A stretch of DNA of 64,000 bases. Origin: Chrysophaeum taylorii (lineage: Eukaryota > Sar > Pelagophyceae > Pelagomonadales > Pelagomonadaceae). Below, one piece after another: positions 9,843 through 22,224 of the stretch. The DNA is taken from assembly GCA_029834535.1 (NCBI GenBank), contig JAQMWT010000398.1, forward strand, positions 124,001 through 188,000, given 5' to 3'. Position 1 is the first letter of the stretch. Each line of letters begins with the position of its first letter. Below the pieces are notes generated by a model. It was given only the letters and a program-made list of their open reading frames with translations. It was not told where the DNA came from and did not search any database. Position numbers and translations under genes: made by a program.

Positions 9843-10466
9843 TCACGAAAGCGGCAAGTCGAGGTAGGTAAGAATTTTCTTGAGGATGGCGGCGGACTCC
9901 TCGACGTCGTACCTCGCGTCGTCCAGGAAGGCGGCAACCTGTCCCTTGCTGCCGTTGGGATTTGCCTCGCCCCAGCTCGAGGTGTAGGCGTTGAGGCTGG
10001 ACATCTGTGCCTTTTCGGCCCAGAGATTGACGGTCTCGAGGTAGTCGTCGACATCGGCGCCGGGATCGAGGAGGGGGACGGCGCGGAGCATGAGTTTGTC
10101 GGCTTTGAAGAGCGGATCGTTGATCGACTTGTAGCCGACGTACTCCTGGACCTTGAGGGGATTGAAGTCGCAGCCGGCCGCGTTGGTCGCGACGACTTGT
10201 TCCTTGGTGCCCGTCATCGCGCGGCAGGACCCCGTCGTCAGGGTTTCCCAGTTGGTGAGGAGATCCTGGAGCCGCTGGTAGCCTTTGGTGAGTTTGGAAA
10301 GCTCTTCGCGGGTCGGGACGGTCTCGGCGCGCGCGGAGGACACCGGGACAACGGCGGCGGCGGAGACCGCCAAGCCGAAGGTCCGCCGGTCGACCGCCGC
10401 CGATAGGGCCCGCACCACCACGGGTGGGGAGGCGACGACGAGGAGAACAGTCAGGCGCCGCAGCAT
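9843..10466 (-). CDS. Thylakoid-lumen four-helix protein, PsbQ/Psb31-like
   Basis: A 207-residue plastid protein. Residues 1-20 (MLRRLTVLLVVASPP) form an ER signal as used for complex plastids; next comes DRRTFGLAVSAAAVV...ARA, a twin-arginine hydrophobic signal ending in an AxA cleavage site near residue 47, so the mature protein should enter the thylakoid lumen by the Tat route. The mature part is about 160 residues, mostly helical, with a Cys pair (GSCRAM and AGCDF) that could form a disulfide. Size, leader and helix content fit extrinsic photosystem II proteins such as PsbQ or diatom Psb31, but the exact family is not certain. The ATG at 10466 is chosen because the leader starts there; the frame stays open upstream only by chance in GC-rich DNA. 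Confidence 0.65.
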   Translation of the reverse strand: MLRRLTVLLVVASPPVVVRALSAAVDRRTFGLAVSAAAVVPVSSARAETVPTREELSKLTKGYQRLQDLLTNWETLTTGSCRAMTGTKEQVVATNAAGCDFNPLKVQEYVGYKSINDPLFKADKLMLRAVPLLDPGADVDDYLETVNLWAEKAQMSSLNAYTSSWGEANPNGSKGQVAAFLDDARYDVEESAAILKKILTYLDLPLS

Positions 10467-10625
10467 TTTCAACAGGGTAAGGAGGATTATTATGACGAAA
10501 GAATCTGATTCGCAGAGAGGAATGTTCGAATGACGATTCCGGTTCTGCCACGCGTTGTCCAACGACGACGATGGAAGGCCACCACCACCTTGATAGTTCT
10601 CAAGACGTGGTCGTCGTAAGAAAGG
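10467..10625. promoter_or_regulatory. Divergent intergenic region (159 bp)
   Basis: The only DNA between the ATGs of the lumen protein and the SPX transporter, so it must hold both core promoters unless they lie within genes. No recognised box stands out; it is less GC-rich than its neighbours. Confidence 0.5.
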
Positions 10626-12524
10626 ATGGTGCTGTTTGGGTTTCGCGTGCTCGAGGAGGAATCGAACAGGTTGTCGCCTGACGTGCCGATGGTTCGGTTT
10701 GAGACGCTCAAGGGTTTTATCGCGCGGAAGGTGCTCTTGAGCGACCCGATGGGGGCGTCTGCGGCGAGCCAACTGGGATCGACGGAGGTGAGCGAGGCCG
10801 CGTTCATGTCGTCGCTGGTGCGCGACGTCGAGGCGGTGAACCGGTACTTTGTGAGCGAGGAGGCGAAGATCGCCGCCTCGAGCCCGGACGAAGGTCGTCG
10901 CCGCGAGCGAGCGCTTCGGCGTTACGCGGCCGTTAATTACGTCGCGGCGCGGAAGATCGCGAAGAAGTTCGACAAGAATGCCGCCGCCCTGGGCGAAGCG
11001 AGTCGATGTCGCGCGCGCGTAGAGGCCGTGCTGTCGCGGCTGCGCTTTACCGACGCTCTCGAAGACGACGACGAACTTTTTCTGGAATTGGAAGCGTCGC
11101 GGTACTTGCCCGCGAGCAGAGGAAGCATCGACGGGCCTCCTTCGATGAGTGCGATTGTCGAGGAGGAGGACGATGAGCCGCCGCCGCCGCCGCCGCCGCC
11201 GCCGCCTCCGCCTCCGCGCGGTGTCGCGCTGGACTTCGCGTGCACGTACGTCGCGTACGGCTTCGTGTATTCGTGCCGCCGCGCGCTCGCCGTCGCGAAG
11301 GAACCGTTGTCGCGCGCCGTCGACACGTCCTTTCTTTCGACCCTCGACACATCGCTGCTCGTGAGCTACGTGTCGATGCAGCTGGTGGTCGCGCGGTTCG
11401 GGGACGAGATCAAGGCGACGGCGCGGCCCGAATTCGTGGTCCCGGCGGCAGTTTTGGCCGCGGCCGGGGCGACGTGGGCGACGGGCCTCTTCGCGGCATC
11501 GAGTTCGCCTTCGGCAATGGCCTTCGCCTGGGCCGCAAACGGCGCTGCCCAGGCCCTCGTCTACCCGTACGTCTGCGTCGTCCTCGCGAGTCGCATTTCG
11601 CCGCGGCGGCGCGGTCGGGTGATGGGCGCGTGGAACACGTGTTCGGCGACGGGCGGCGTCGTGAGCGCGGCCCTCTCGGCGGCGGCGTTGAAGGCCCGGG
11701 GCTTCCGAGGGGCCTTCGACGCCCCCGCACTCGCGACAGCCTGCTGCGGCCTCGCGCTCTCGGTCGTGCTCAACCAACCCGAGCGTTCGTTTAACGCGGA
11801 CGCGGCGGATAGCAGTAGTAAGAATGCGACAAATCACCACAAGACGCCCGTGTACCGCATGGCCCGCGTTCCGGCGGTGTGCTGCGCCTACGCTCTCACA
11901 AAGCCGATCCGGTACCTGTTTTTGTTCTGGCACAACTACTATCTCACGAGCGTCCTCGGTCTCGACGTCGGGCGCGCCGCGGTCGTCGAGGCCGTCGAGA
12001 CGTTCTTCGCGCTCGTCGGGGGTCTCGCCCTCGGCGCGGCCTCGGACCGCGTCTCGCCCTTCGTGCTCTTCGCGGCGGGCCTCTTGGCGCTCTTTGGTGC
12101 CCTCGTCAACTTCGCCGCCCTCTCGCGCGTTTCGTTCAAAGTCGACGTCGCGCTCGTGGCCGTCGTATCGGCGCTCGTCGGTGCCGTCGACAATCTCGCC
12201 TCGGGCCTCACGGCCGCGGCCCTCGTCGATCTCAACGAGCGCCGCCGCGGCGCCTCGGCCTCGATCGCCTCTGTCGTCTCCTTCCTGAGCGCGTCGGGCA
12301 CCTGCGGCACCATTTTCCACGCCCGCCTCTTGAAGCTCCTCGTCCCCGCCGGCCGCTGGGGCCTCGTTTTTTCGATTTCGGGCCTTCAGGCCCTCGTGGC
12401 TGCCGTGATCATCGCCCCCATGGCCCTCGACGACCACCACCACCACCACCGCGCCGCCCCAAAAGCGAAGAAGAACATCATCATCATCAACGGCGGCGGC
12501 GGCGTTTGCGGCGGCGGAAAATAA
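10626..12524 (+). CDS. SPX-domain MFS transporter, SLC37/GlpT-like
   Basis: A 632-residue membrane transporter fused to a phosphate-sensing domain. Residues about 1-160 look like SPX: an N-terminal helix with LKGFIARK, then the basic helix VNYVAARKIAKKFDKN (about 98-114) that in known SPX domains binds inositol pyrophosphates. A polyproline linker (about 180-195) leads to twelve predicted membrane segments. The first, with YGFVYSCRRALAVAKEPLSR, resembles the opening of organophosphate:phosphate antiporters (GlpT and SLC37), and a central loop with TPVYRMARV separates the two halves. It probably exchanges sugar-phosphate or phosphate under control of cellular phosphate status; substrate and membrane are inference. 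The C-terminus is His-, Ile- and Gly-rich low complexity. It is convergent with the SMG1 gene, 67 bp away. Confidence 0.75.
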   Translation: MVLFGFRVLEEESNRLSPDVPMVRFETLKGFIARKVLLSDPMGASAASQLGSTEVSEAAFMSSLVRDVEAVNRYFVSEEAKIAASSPDEGRRRERALRRYAAVNYVAARKIAKKFDKNAAALGEASRCRARVEAVLSRLRFTDALEDDDELFLELEASRYLPASRGSIDGPPSMSAIVEEEDDEPPPPPPPPPPPPPRGVALDFACTYVAYGFVYSCRRALAVAKEPLSRAVDTSFLSTLDTSLLVSYVSMQLVVARFGDEIKATARPEFVVPAAVLAAAGATWATGLFAASSSPSAMAFAWAANGAAQALVYPYVCVVLASRISPRRRGRVMGAWNTCSATGGVVSAALSAAALKARGFRGAFDAPALATACCGLALSVVLNQPERSFNADAADSSSKNATNHHKTPVYRMARVPAVCCAYALTKPIRYLFLFWHNYYLTSVLGLDVGRAAVVEAVETFFALVGGLALGAASDRVSPFVLFAAGLLALFGALVNFAALSRVSFKVDVALVAVVSALVGAVDNLASGLTAAALVDLNERRRGASASIASVVSFLSASGTCGTIFHARLLKLLVPAGRWGLVFSISGLQALVAAVIIAPMALDDHHHHHRAAPKAKKNIIIINGGGGVCGGGK

Positions 12525-12591
12525 TAATAATAATAATAATAAATCCACACGTGTTTTCTTGTGTTGTTGTAGAAGAAGAAGACGATCCTAG

Positions 12592-15500
12592 CTAAATCCA
12601 CGGAGCCCAGCCCTCGTACATTTCGCAGAGGATGTCGGGGTCGGTCGCCACGCGGACGAGGGAGGCCAGCTGGTCCTCGACGGAATCCTCCCGGTGGAGC
12701 TTGGCGGAGGCCGCGGCGAGGGCCTGGCGGGCCGCCTCGAGCCGCGTCACGACCTTGGGCGGCGGCGGCGGCGGCGGCGGCGGGGGCTCTTCCTCCTCGT
12801 TCTCGTCGTCCTCCTCCTCCTCGCGAGGAGGAGAGAGAGGAGACGGCTCTTCGTTTTCGCCCGCGAGGACGGGGATGGCGTCGACGGAGCGCGGAAAATT
12901 TTCGAGGTCGGCGAAGTCGAGGACCGCGGCCGAAGCGCGGCACGAGGCCCGCGCGACGCCGAGGACGCGAAGAACGAGGGTTTTCGCGAAGTGGTCGTTT
13001 CCGTCCAGAGCCCGGAGGGTCGCGCGGCGGAAGGGCGGGGTCCGGGGGGCCAAGACGTAGTCTGCCTTGCGGGCCCTCCGGGCGAGCTTGGCCGCGTCGT
13101 CGAGGACGCGGTTCTTGGTGCCCGGGGGCAGGACGGGGGCCTCCTTGAGGGCCTGGAACGCGTCGTTCGAGAAGAGGTCGCGGAGGGCGAGGTCGAGGCG
13201 GTCGACGTCGGCGAACGTTCGCTCGAGTTTCCGAGCCTCGCGGGAGGGGCCCGCCGGAAGGCCGGGGGGCGCGTCGTCGACCAACGAAAGGGCCGCGAGC
13301 TCGCGGGATCGCGCGGCGCACTCGGCCCACGGCGCCTCGCGGGGTTTTGAATTTCGTCGTTTCTTGGGAGCGAAGAAGAGCGCGTTCGCGACAGATTTCC
13401 AGTCTCTGGCCGCGTCGCGCGCGCGGTCTATTTTATTTCGGGCCTCGCGGCTTTCGGATAGGGAAGAGGCTGCTTTCGCAACCGCGCGGTGGGCGGCGGC
13501 CTCGAAGGCGATGGCCGCGGCGTCGTCGGCGGACGCGCGGTCGAGGGCGAGGCGAGCCGAGGGCACCGAGGGGAGACTCGTCTCGTCCCAGGGCGCCGCG
13601 GCGGCCGCGAGGACGCAGGCCTCCGAGAGCCAGGTCCGGAGGGTGGTCGCGGCGGCGAGGTGCGCGTCGAGGCGCGGCCAGGCGGCCGAGGCGTCGGCGC
13701 GCCGGAGCGCCGCCGTCAGCGCGGTCTTTCGCGCCAGTCTTCGGTCGACGGCCAGCCGAGTCGCCTCCGACACGGTCGCGAGGCTCCGGCGCGCCGCGGC
13801 GAGGCGGCCGCAGAAGGCAGCCCTGTCCACGGCCGCGCGCCGCGCGCGCGCCATCGCCGCGGGAGCGAAGGCGCGGCGCTGACGATCGAGATCAACCTCG
13901 TCCTCGTCGTCGTCGTCGAACGTCGCGACGACTTCGGGAACGGTCGCGAGGTCCGAGGGTGCCGCCCAGGCGGCCGAAGCGCGGGCGCGGGCGATGGCGA
14001 GGTCGGCGGCGCGGCGTTCGCGGCGCGCGAGGTGGTGGTGGAGGCGGGCGAGGGCGTCGCGGTCCGAGGCGCGGTCGAGGCGGGCGTTCGCCTGGGCCGC
14101 GGCCGCGAGGCTCAGGCAGCCCAGAGTCGAATCGTCGTCGCCGCGGCCGACCAGAGATCTCGCGCGCGAGACGGCCGTCGCGGCGAGCGCTTCGATCGCG
14201 CCGCCCGCGACGCGCCGGAGGGCGTCGCAGACCGCGTCGGCGCACGCGGCCTCGGCCGCGTCGCACCGAGCGAGCGCCGCGTACTTGTGGGGCGCGCCTT
14301 TAGCGGTCGAAATCCGCTTCGCGTCGAGGACGGCCAGGCTCACGTCGCGGCGGGCTTCGGACAATGACGTAGTGCGGGCACGGTCGAGGTGGTGCGCGGC
14401 CAGCTCGAGGGCCTGCTCCGAGGGCGCGAAGAGGCGCTCGACCGACTCGGAGACGCGTCGCGGCAGGTCGGGGGCCTCCGCGCCCGTCTCGAATATCGAG
14501 CCCGCGAAAGCGCGCGCCGCGTCGCGCGCCACCTTCGAGGCCGCGTCGGCGAGGCGCGCGAGGGCCGAGAGGCCGCGCGCCAGCTCGTCGGCGGCCGCCC
14601 AGTCGTCGCAGCCCTCGACCACCACGGCCAGCCCCGCCGCCACGTCGTGGATCGCCTCGAGCCTGCCGACCGTCCGCGCGACGATAGACGACGACGACGA
14701 CGACGGGTTCGCGTCGGCCACGTCGGCGTCGAAGACGTACGCGAGGCACCAGAGCGCCTCGGAAATCGCCGCGGAAGACAACGAGTAGTCGTGCTGCTGC
14801 TGCTGCTGCTGCTCGAGGAACAAGAGGCGCGAGACGAGGGTTTTCGAGACCGCGACCGCCGTTTCGGGATGCGAAGAGGGGTCGTCTACGTCGAGGGGGG
14901 GGGCTTTTTCGAGGTCGGCCGCGAGGATGTCGACGGCGGCCGCCGAGGGCCGCGCGGCACGGATCGCCCGGCGCGCGTGGCCGCGGCAGGTCGCGAGCGT
15001 GCCTTTCGCCCGCTGGCGGCTCGCCTCGAACTTTTCGAGGCACGCGACGACGCGGCGCCTTCGATGCCGCGCGATCGCCGCGTCGCGCTCGACGCGCGCC
15101 GCGTCCTCGTCGTCGGGTCTTAATTCGTCCACCAGGCTCGCGAACGGTTGGAACCGGTCGATGGCCACGGCCACCTCGTTCAGCGCCCTCTCCGCGCTCA
15201 GCCCGAGGTCTTGCTGCGAAGCCGACGCCACGACCTCGGCCTCGCACTCCTCCACCAACCGCCACAGCAGTCGGTTCTCCTCCGAGTCCTGGGGCCGCGC
15301 CGGGGCCTGCTGCTGGCGCCGCAGCCGCTCGGCCGCCGTCTCGCCGCTCGAACCCCACGGCGTCGTCGCCGCCGCCATCACCTGCTGTTGCGGGGGCGGC
15401 GGCGGCGGCTTGAACGAGAACGGGTCCTCGGCCGAGAAAAACGACCCTCCTCCTCCTCCTCCTCCTCCTCCCGAAGAAGAAGAAGAAGTAGTAGTAGTCG

Positions 15501-18500
15501 TAGCACAAGCCGTAGCTGCCGCCGGAGATCGCTGCTGCTGCTGGCGGCGGGCCTCGACGATCGCCCGGTGCGCGGCGCGCGCGGCGCGCGACACGCTCGC
15601 GTCGTCCCGGAGGTCGAGGAGCATCGGCGCGCGCTGCGATAGGGCGTTCGCGCGAAACCGGAGCTCCTGGACGGCCTCCGCCCGCGGCGCCAGGAGCCTC
15701 CCCAGAGCCGCGCGGCGCTCGCGGCGCGTGCGGTCGAGGGTGTCGACGGCCTCGCGAACCGCAACCTCGGCGCTCGACCGGGCCTTGGTCGCGAGGTCCC
15801 GGCGCGCGGCCGCGAGCTTGCAGTCGGCGCGGCGCTGGTCGAGGGCCGCCGCGAGGGCCTCCTCGTGGTGCTGGGGCGCGGGCAACTGGGTCGAGGGCGG
15901 CGCGTCGGCGAGCGCGTCGATCGCCTTCAACGCGTTGCGGAGCGTCGAGCCGCGGGCCTCGGCCGCCGACAGAAGCCAGTCTTTTCCCGCCTCCAAGCAC
16001 CGCGCCCCCGCGAGCGCGAGCGCCGCCGCCTTCTTTTCGTCCCCGAGCTTTTTTAATCTAGTCTGGGTCTTGGCGGCCCCCGCGGCGTCGGGTGCTGCTC
16101 GACGCGCCGCCCCGAGCGTCGCGCGCCACTCGACCCTCGCGTCGCGGCAGCAGAGGTCGAGGAGTCCGAGGAACGCGGCGGACCCGCGATCCGAGCGGAG
16201 GTCGCCCAGGAGCGCGCGCCCCGACCGTACGAAGGCGCCGTCCGAGAGGCCGCCGCGCGGCAGGGGGGCCGAGAGGACGCGCGTGAGGCGGAACGGCACT
16301 TTCTCCGGAACGCGGAGGCGCGTTCCGGCGTCGAAGCACACTCCCCAATCCACGTCGACGATCGAGCCGTCGTCGTCGTCGTACAAGACGTTCTCGAGGT
16401 GGCGGTCGCCGAGACCTAACGCGAAGGCCGAGACGCACGAGGTCCCGAGCTTGCGCGCGTAGGTGTCTCGTCGCGCGAGCCACGCGCCCGCGTCCCTCGA
16501 ACCGCGCCACAGCTCGCGCGCGACGAGACCCCCGGGCGCCTCGGACGCGAGGGCGTCGAAGACCGCGCGGAGGGTCTCCTTGGGCCAGGCGCTCCGCGGC
16601 TCGGATCGAACGACCTCGCGTTTCTCGAGCTCGAGATGGAACGCGCGCGGGAGCGCGTCGTACCTGAAATTGTGCGGCGGCAACTGGTGCTGCTGCTGCT
16701 CGAGGAGGAGGCCGCCGCCGCCGGGCTTCTTGAGCTTGTGGCGCTCGGCGATGGCCCTCGACGTCGCGCGGCTCAGCTGCTCGGCGTTGTAGAGCTGAAA
16801 AAGCGGTCGGGTTCTCGGCACCCACTCTATCAAACCGCTCTTGCGCGAGAGCGGAAGGACCGCGTAGGTCGCGACGAGCGGCGGCCGCGGGTGGTGCTTC
16901 TTCCCGAGAATATCGTTGACGACGCCGAGGAGCTGCATGACGCGTTCGTCGAGGTGGACGTCCTCGGCGCCCTTGAGAAGGAATGCTCTCGTCGCGCCGT
17001 CGTCGCACGCAAAAGCCAGCTTCTTGGGCCGCGTCTTCGAGGAGAGCGGGACCACGCGGTCCGAGAGGCGCGAGACGCGGCAGAGGCCCGATCGCGACCG
17101 CACCACGGGCAGCCAGAGCTCTTCGTCGACCGACGACGACTCGAGGGCGGGCGAGATCTCTCCGCCGCGCCAGCCCGCGGCGGCGGGCGCGTCGATTATG
17201 TTCTCGCGCAGCGCCCCGAGGGCCTCGAGCGCTCCCATCCAGGCCTCGTCCAATTTTCGCTCGAGGCCGCCGCGCTTCTTGCGGCGCGAGACCGCGTCCA
17301 CGTGCGCGAGGGCCGCGACGGCCGCGTCGACGAGAGGTCCCGCGCGCCCGGCGAACGCCAGGTCGTAGCTCCGCCGCCGCCGCCGAAGATGGTGTTCGAG
17401 GTCTTTTCGCGCGCGCTCGAGGTGTCGGCGCGCGGGCGCGGCCAAAGCCCGGCTCTTGTACGCGGCCATTTCGCGCGCCGCTTCGGCCTCGTCGTCGCCG
17501 TCGTCGGAGCGAGCGTACCCCGACAACGCCCGGACGGTCGCGAGGTCGGGCAGTCGCGTCAGACTCGAGCTCTGGAGGGCGAGCCGCCACCGGTCGTCGG
17601 GCAGGGTCGCGATGCTCCTCAGCTCGTCGACGGCGAGCTCGGCGCCGCGCAGGAGCGCCCGCGTCGCCGCGCCGCTCAGCGCCAGCTCGGCCCGAAGAGC
17701 GCGGAACGCCGTCGCGCCGCGCGCCCACGCGTCGTCCTCCTCGCGCTGCGCTCCTATCCGCCGCGCCTTGTTCTGCGTCGTCGGGAAAAACTTCTGTCGC
17801 GGCTTCTCCTCCTCGTCTTCGTCTTCCAACCCCCCGACCTCCTCCACGTCGTCCTCCTCGATGAGCGCGTCCTCCTCTTCTTCTTCTTCTTCTTCTTCGT
17901 CGTCGTCGTCGTCGTCGTCGTCTTCGCGGACGGCCGACGACGACCTTGCCGCCGGCTGTTCGTCGAGGGCGAGGTGTCCGCGGCTCTCGCGACACCCGAC
18001 GACGACCGCGTGCACGACGCTCTTCGGAAACGCGAGGGCCACGCGTCGCGAGAGCCGGAAGCCCGGCGACGTCAGGGACCCCATGCCCTCGGCCACGAGC
18101 TGGGGCGCCAGGTGCTTCCAGGTACCCTCGGGCGTGCGGTCGGCGAGGAGGGCGTCCGCCTCGTCCTCCTCGTGCGAGGAGGTGCCGAGGAGCCGCGCCG
18201 CGCGGATCGCGCACAGCCGCCGCGCCTCGTCGTCGTTTCCTCCCGCGTTCAACGCGGCCGCAAAGGCGCGCTTGGCGCCTCGCGCGTCGCCGGCCGCCTC
18301 GCACCACGCCCCCAGTCGCGCCCACGCCCGGCCCGTCGGCGCGAGGGTCGCCGCCGCCGCGAGGCACGTCCCCCTCGCGTTTCTCGCGGCGGCGGCGTTC
18401 TGGTCGTCGTCGTCGTCGAGGACGCGCCGCGCCGCGGCCCGAGCGGCCGCGTCAAAGGCCGCGTCCACTCCGACCATCTCGGCCGCGGCCGCGAGCGCCT

Positions 18501-19904
18501 CGGCGAGCCACGCGCCCGGCGCTCGGGAAAGCGCCAGGTCGTTCGGAGCCGCCTCGAGCGCCGCGCCCAAAAACCGCCGCCGCCGCTCGGACGAATTCTC
18601 GTCGACGCACAGCCGGCTCCTCTCGAGCGCGACAAAGGTCAGCGCCCCTCCCCGGAGACTCTCGAGGGCTTTCGCCGCCAGGCGCGGACACGACGCCTCG
18701 CGCGCCGCGACGGCGAGAGCAGCGACTGCGTCGTCGTCGTCGTCGTTTGCTGCTGCGACTACGGCGCGGAGGCGGCCGACGTCGCGCGGGACTCTCGTTT
18801 CATCTCCTCCTCCTCCCAAGGGGAGGGGCGGGACCTTGCGGTCGAGGTCGAAGAGGGCCGCGTCCTCGGACGCGTTGGGCGGCGCGAGCGTGCAGACGGC
18901 GATGATGTCGTCGTCGAGGTTGCGGCCCTCGAGGGCCGCCGCGACGTCGAAGGTCCGGGCGGGCCGCGACCACGCGCGGCGCCACTCTTCGGCCTCGACG
19001 AAGTCGTCGGGCGGACACGCCCACCGGTCGAGCGCGAGGGCCGCGCGCCGCGGGCGCAGCGCCTCGGCCAGCGCGTCGGCGTGCTGCCGGCGCGCGACGA
19101 TGTCCGCCGCCGCAAAGTTTTGTTCGTCCGTGCCCAGGGCCGCCGCGCAGCGCGCCAAAAGTTCGACGCAAAGCGCGACGACGGGAGGGGACTCGTCGAA
19201 TATCTTCTCGTCGTCGAAAAGGACCGTCGCCGCCGGCTCGTAGCGGCCCGCCGCGACGTCGGCCGCCGCGCGGAGCCACCAGAAATCGTCGGCCGCCGCG
19301 GCCGAGAGGCAACCCGCCTCGTCGCCGAGCGCGGCGCGCGCCAAAGCCAAGACGGCCGCCGCTCTTCGCCACTTCGCGTCGTCGTTCGCGCGTTTCGCGT
19401 CGTCGGCCGCCGCCTCGGCGTGGTAGGCCGCGACGGCGAAGAGCCGGTGCCGCGCGGCGACCTCGGCCGCCGGAAGCCGGATCGACGCCAACCACTCGTC
19501 GCACACCGCCCGGTTCTGCCGGAAGAAGGCCGCCGCCGGCAGCGCCGGCCGGAGCGCCGTCTCGCCAAACGAGAGCGCCACGTCGTCGTCGCCCGCGCGC
19601 GGCAGCAATTCGGACGCGGCCGCCATCTCCTGCTCGAACGCCTCGACCAGAGCGAGCGTCGAATCGCCAGCCGACGACGTCTCGAGATTCAGTTCCTCGC
19701 GCAGCGCTCCTAGGGTGGCCGCCGCCCCGCCGAGCCGCGTCTTCAACCTCGCACCCACCGCGTGCCGCGCGACCGCGCGCGCGAACGCCGCCGCCGGAGC
19801 CGCGCGACCCGGCGCCTCGCGCCGACCCGACCTCGACGAGGAGGACCCCACCACAACCGGCGGCGCCGCCGCCGCCGCTGCCTCCGGCGGCACCGCGTCG
19901 CTCT

Positions 19905-19940
<36 letters not shown>

Positions 19941-22224
19941 TCCGCCGGAGCATCAGCATCTTCTTTCCCTCCGCGCTGCCCGCGTTGTTCGAGGAGGACC
20001 GCTTCGCCGCCGCCGCCGCGCCGCGGCTCGGCGGCGTCTGCTGCTGCGTCCCCGGCAGCACTACCGTCAGTTCCTGGGGCGGAGACGACGGCTCGGGAGG
20101 AAGCGGCAGCGGCGGCGGCGGCTCGGCAGTCGCTGTCTCGGAGGACGCGAGCTTCTTGGACGCCGCCGGGGAGAGCAGCGCCTCGAGCATCGCGCCGACC
20201 TCGTCGTCGCGGGCCTCCCTGTCGTCCTTCGAGGCGGCGTGCGCCGACGCGTCCGCCCAGAACGGCGAGTCGAGGGGCCACGGGTCGGAGGGATCGGGCG
20301 CGGGCGCGGGTTCTTTCGGGCGGCCGCGGCCCCTCGGGTTTCGGTGGTGGTGGTGGTGGTGCCGCTGAGGACGGTGGTTGATCGCGAGCAGGCACCGCGC
20401 GGTCCCTTGCGAGCCGCTGGCTTTCGAGGAAGAAACGGCGCGGCCGGCGCGCGCCGCCGAGAGGACGAGCGCCCGCGCGACGCGCTCGGCCGACCTCGCG
20501 GTCTCGCGGGCGTCGGGCCGCGTCACCACCAGTTCTCTTCCCCCCCCGAAAGCAGCCGCGACGTCGAGGGCCGCGTCGCGCGCGGCCGCCAAGACCTCGC
20601 AGAGGCGCGCGAGGCACGACGCGGCGGCGATCGCGCAGTCGACCGCGTGCGCCCCGACGGCGACTCTCTCGAGCGCGGCGACGAGGTCGGAAGAACAACG
20701 AGCCGCCGGCCTCGCGCCCGTCGAAACGAGGGCATCGACGGCCGCGACGGCCGCGGGGGCCTCGTCGTCGGCCTCTTTCCGCGCGACGAGCGCCCCCGTC
20801 GCGAGCTCGAGGGCTCTGGCGGCGGCAGCAGCAGCAGCAGGCTTTTTTCCTCCTCCTCCTCCTAGACTAGTCGTCTTCGTTTTCGCGACGCGCGCGAGCC
20901 AGTCGTTCCAGCAATGGCGGCGGTTGTACTCGGGCGGAACTAGAGAGCAGAGAACGTCGAGCGGATCCTCGTCGGCCACCCTGGCGTGAGCCGCGCCGAG
21001 GTCCGCGAGCCACGCGTACTCGGGAACGTCGTCGCCGCGCGCCGCGAGGAGCGCCGCAGCGAAGAGGACGTCCGCGTTTCCGGCAACCAGGTCTCGCTGC
21101 GACGCGAATAGCAAATCGCGCGCCTCGGAGACCGCCGCCTCGTCGGCCTCGGCGAGGACCGCGCCGCGCTGCGGTCGCTGGCGCTGGCGGCGCCGCGTCG
21201 CCGCGACCAACGCCCGCGGCCGCCGCGCGTCGTCGTCGTCGGCGTCGTCTCCGCCGCCGCCGCCGCCGCCGCCTCCTCTCCCGACGACGACGACGACGGC
21301 CGCGAGCTCGCGCCGCAACGAAAGAAGAAGCGAGCCGAGCGACGAAACATCGGGGACCGCGTCCTTGGTTCCCCCGGGAAGGGAGGCCGCGAAGAGCCGT
21401 CTGCGCGCATCGCCCGAAAGCCGCGCGCTTTGTTGCCACGCCGCGTACTTGTCGACGCACCGGAGGAGCCGCGCCGCGCGGCGGACCGGGTCGCCCGGCG
21501 GGGCGCACGCTTCGACCGCGCCGCCCGCGAGGCAGGCGCCGACGCGGCAGAAAACGAGCGGCCACGCGCTGTCCGGCGGGAGGCTGGTTGCCAGGACCTG
21601 CGCGAGGTCGACGGTGAGCTCGTCCCAGGCCTCGACGTCCGAGACGGCGCGGCGCGCGCGCTGGAGGCTCGCGACGCACCGCGCCGCGACGCTCTCGTCG
21701 TTCGCGTGCTGGAGCGCCGCGAACGAAGCGTTCCTGACCACCGCCACCAGACACCGCGCGACGGCGGCCGCCCGCTGCGCCGACATATCGTCTGTCGCGC
21801 CGTCGGCGAGGGCCCGCAGGTCGGCGTCGAGGTCTAGGGAGAGCGCGAGGGCCGTCGCTCGCTGCGCGCGCCACGCGGCCTCGCCAAAGTTCCCCAAAGC
21901 TTCGACCAACGCGAGGCTCGCGCGCCGCGGGACTCCCGGGTCGAGGGTCCACCCGAGGATCGCATCGACGAGGTCGGGGAGCCGCGGGAGAGGCCGTCTT
22001 CCGGACGCGAGCCGGGCGACCCTCGCGGCGATCTTCGAAGCCGGCGCCGCGAGCTGGAGGTCCCCTCGCGCCAAGGCGCGACCGCACGCCCCCATCGCCA
22101 CGTTCACCGCCGCGTCCCGCGACGCTTCGTCCTGGGCTTCGAGCGCGTACTGCGCGGCCGCCTCGAGGACGCCCAAGCCGTTGTCAGAAGAAGAAGTAAG
22201 CTCGGCGGTGTCGCCGAAGTGCAT
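12592..22224 (-). CDS. SMG1: SMG1-type PI3K-related protein kinase
   Basis: A 3210-residue kinase in one uninterrupted reading frame. In animals and plants SMG1 phosphorylates UPF1 during nonsense-mediated mRNA decay. N-terminal helical repeats and a FAT-like region cover about 1-1650. The kinase spans about 1700-2050, with ALGLGDRHLENVL as catalytic loop (near 1936), VDVDWGVCFDAG as the metal-binding segment, and RLRVPEKVPFRLT, a stretch characteristic of SMG1 rather than ATM, ATR or TOR. About 1100 residues of low-complexity and helical sequence separate the kinase from the C-terminal FATC (DQLASLVRVATDPDILCEMYEGWAPWI region); this long insertion is itself an SMG1 hallmark. Acidic and polyglutamine tracts are scattered. 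The start at 22224 is the first ATG in frame. Long frames on the opposite strand are composition artefacts. Confidence 0.9.

Noticed and set aside
9843-12548. A 901-codon minus-strand frame spanning the SPX transporter
   Set aside because: Only its last 207 codons (lumen protein) look like protein; the rest is Arg-rich antisense of the transporter.
16636-19713. A 1025-codon open frame opposite the SMG1 gene, and others of 500-770 codons in 14300-18400
   Set aside because: They are Arg/Gly/Pro-rich shadows of a GC-rich coding strand; none shows domains or normal composition.
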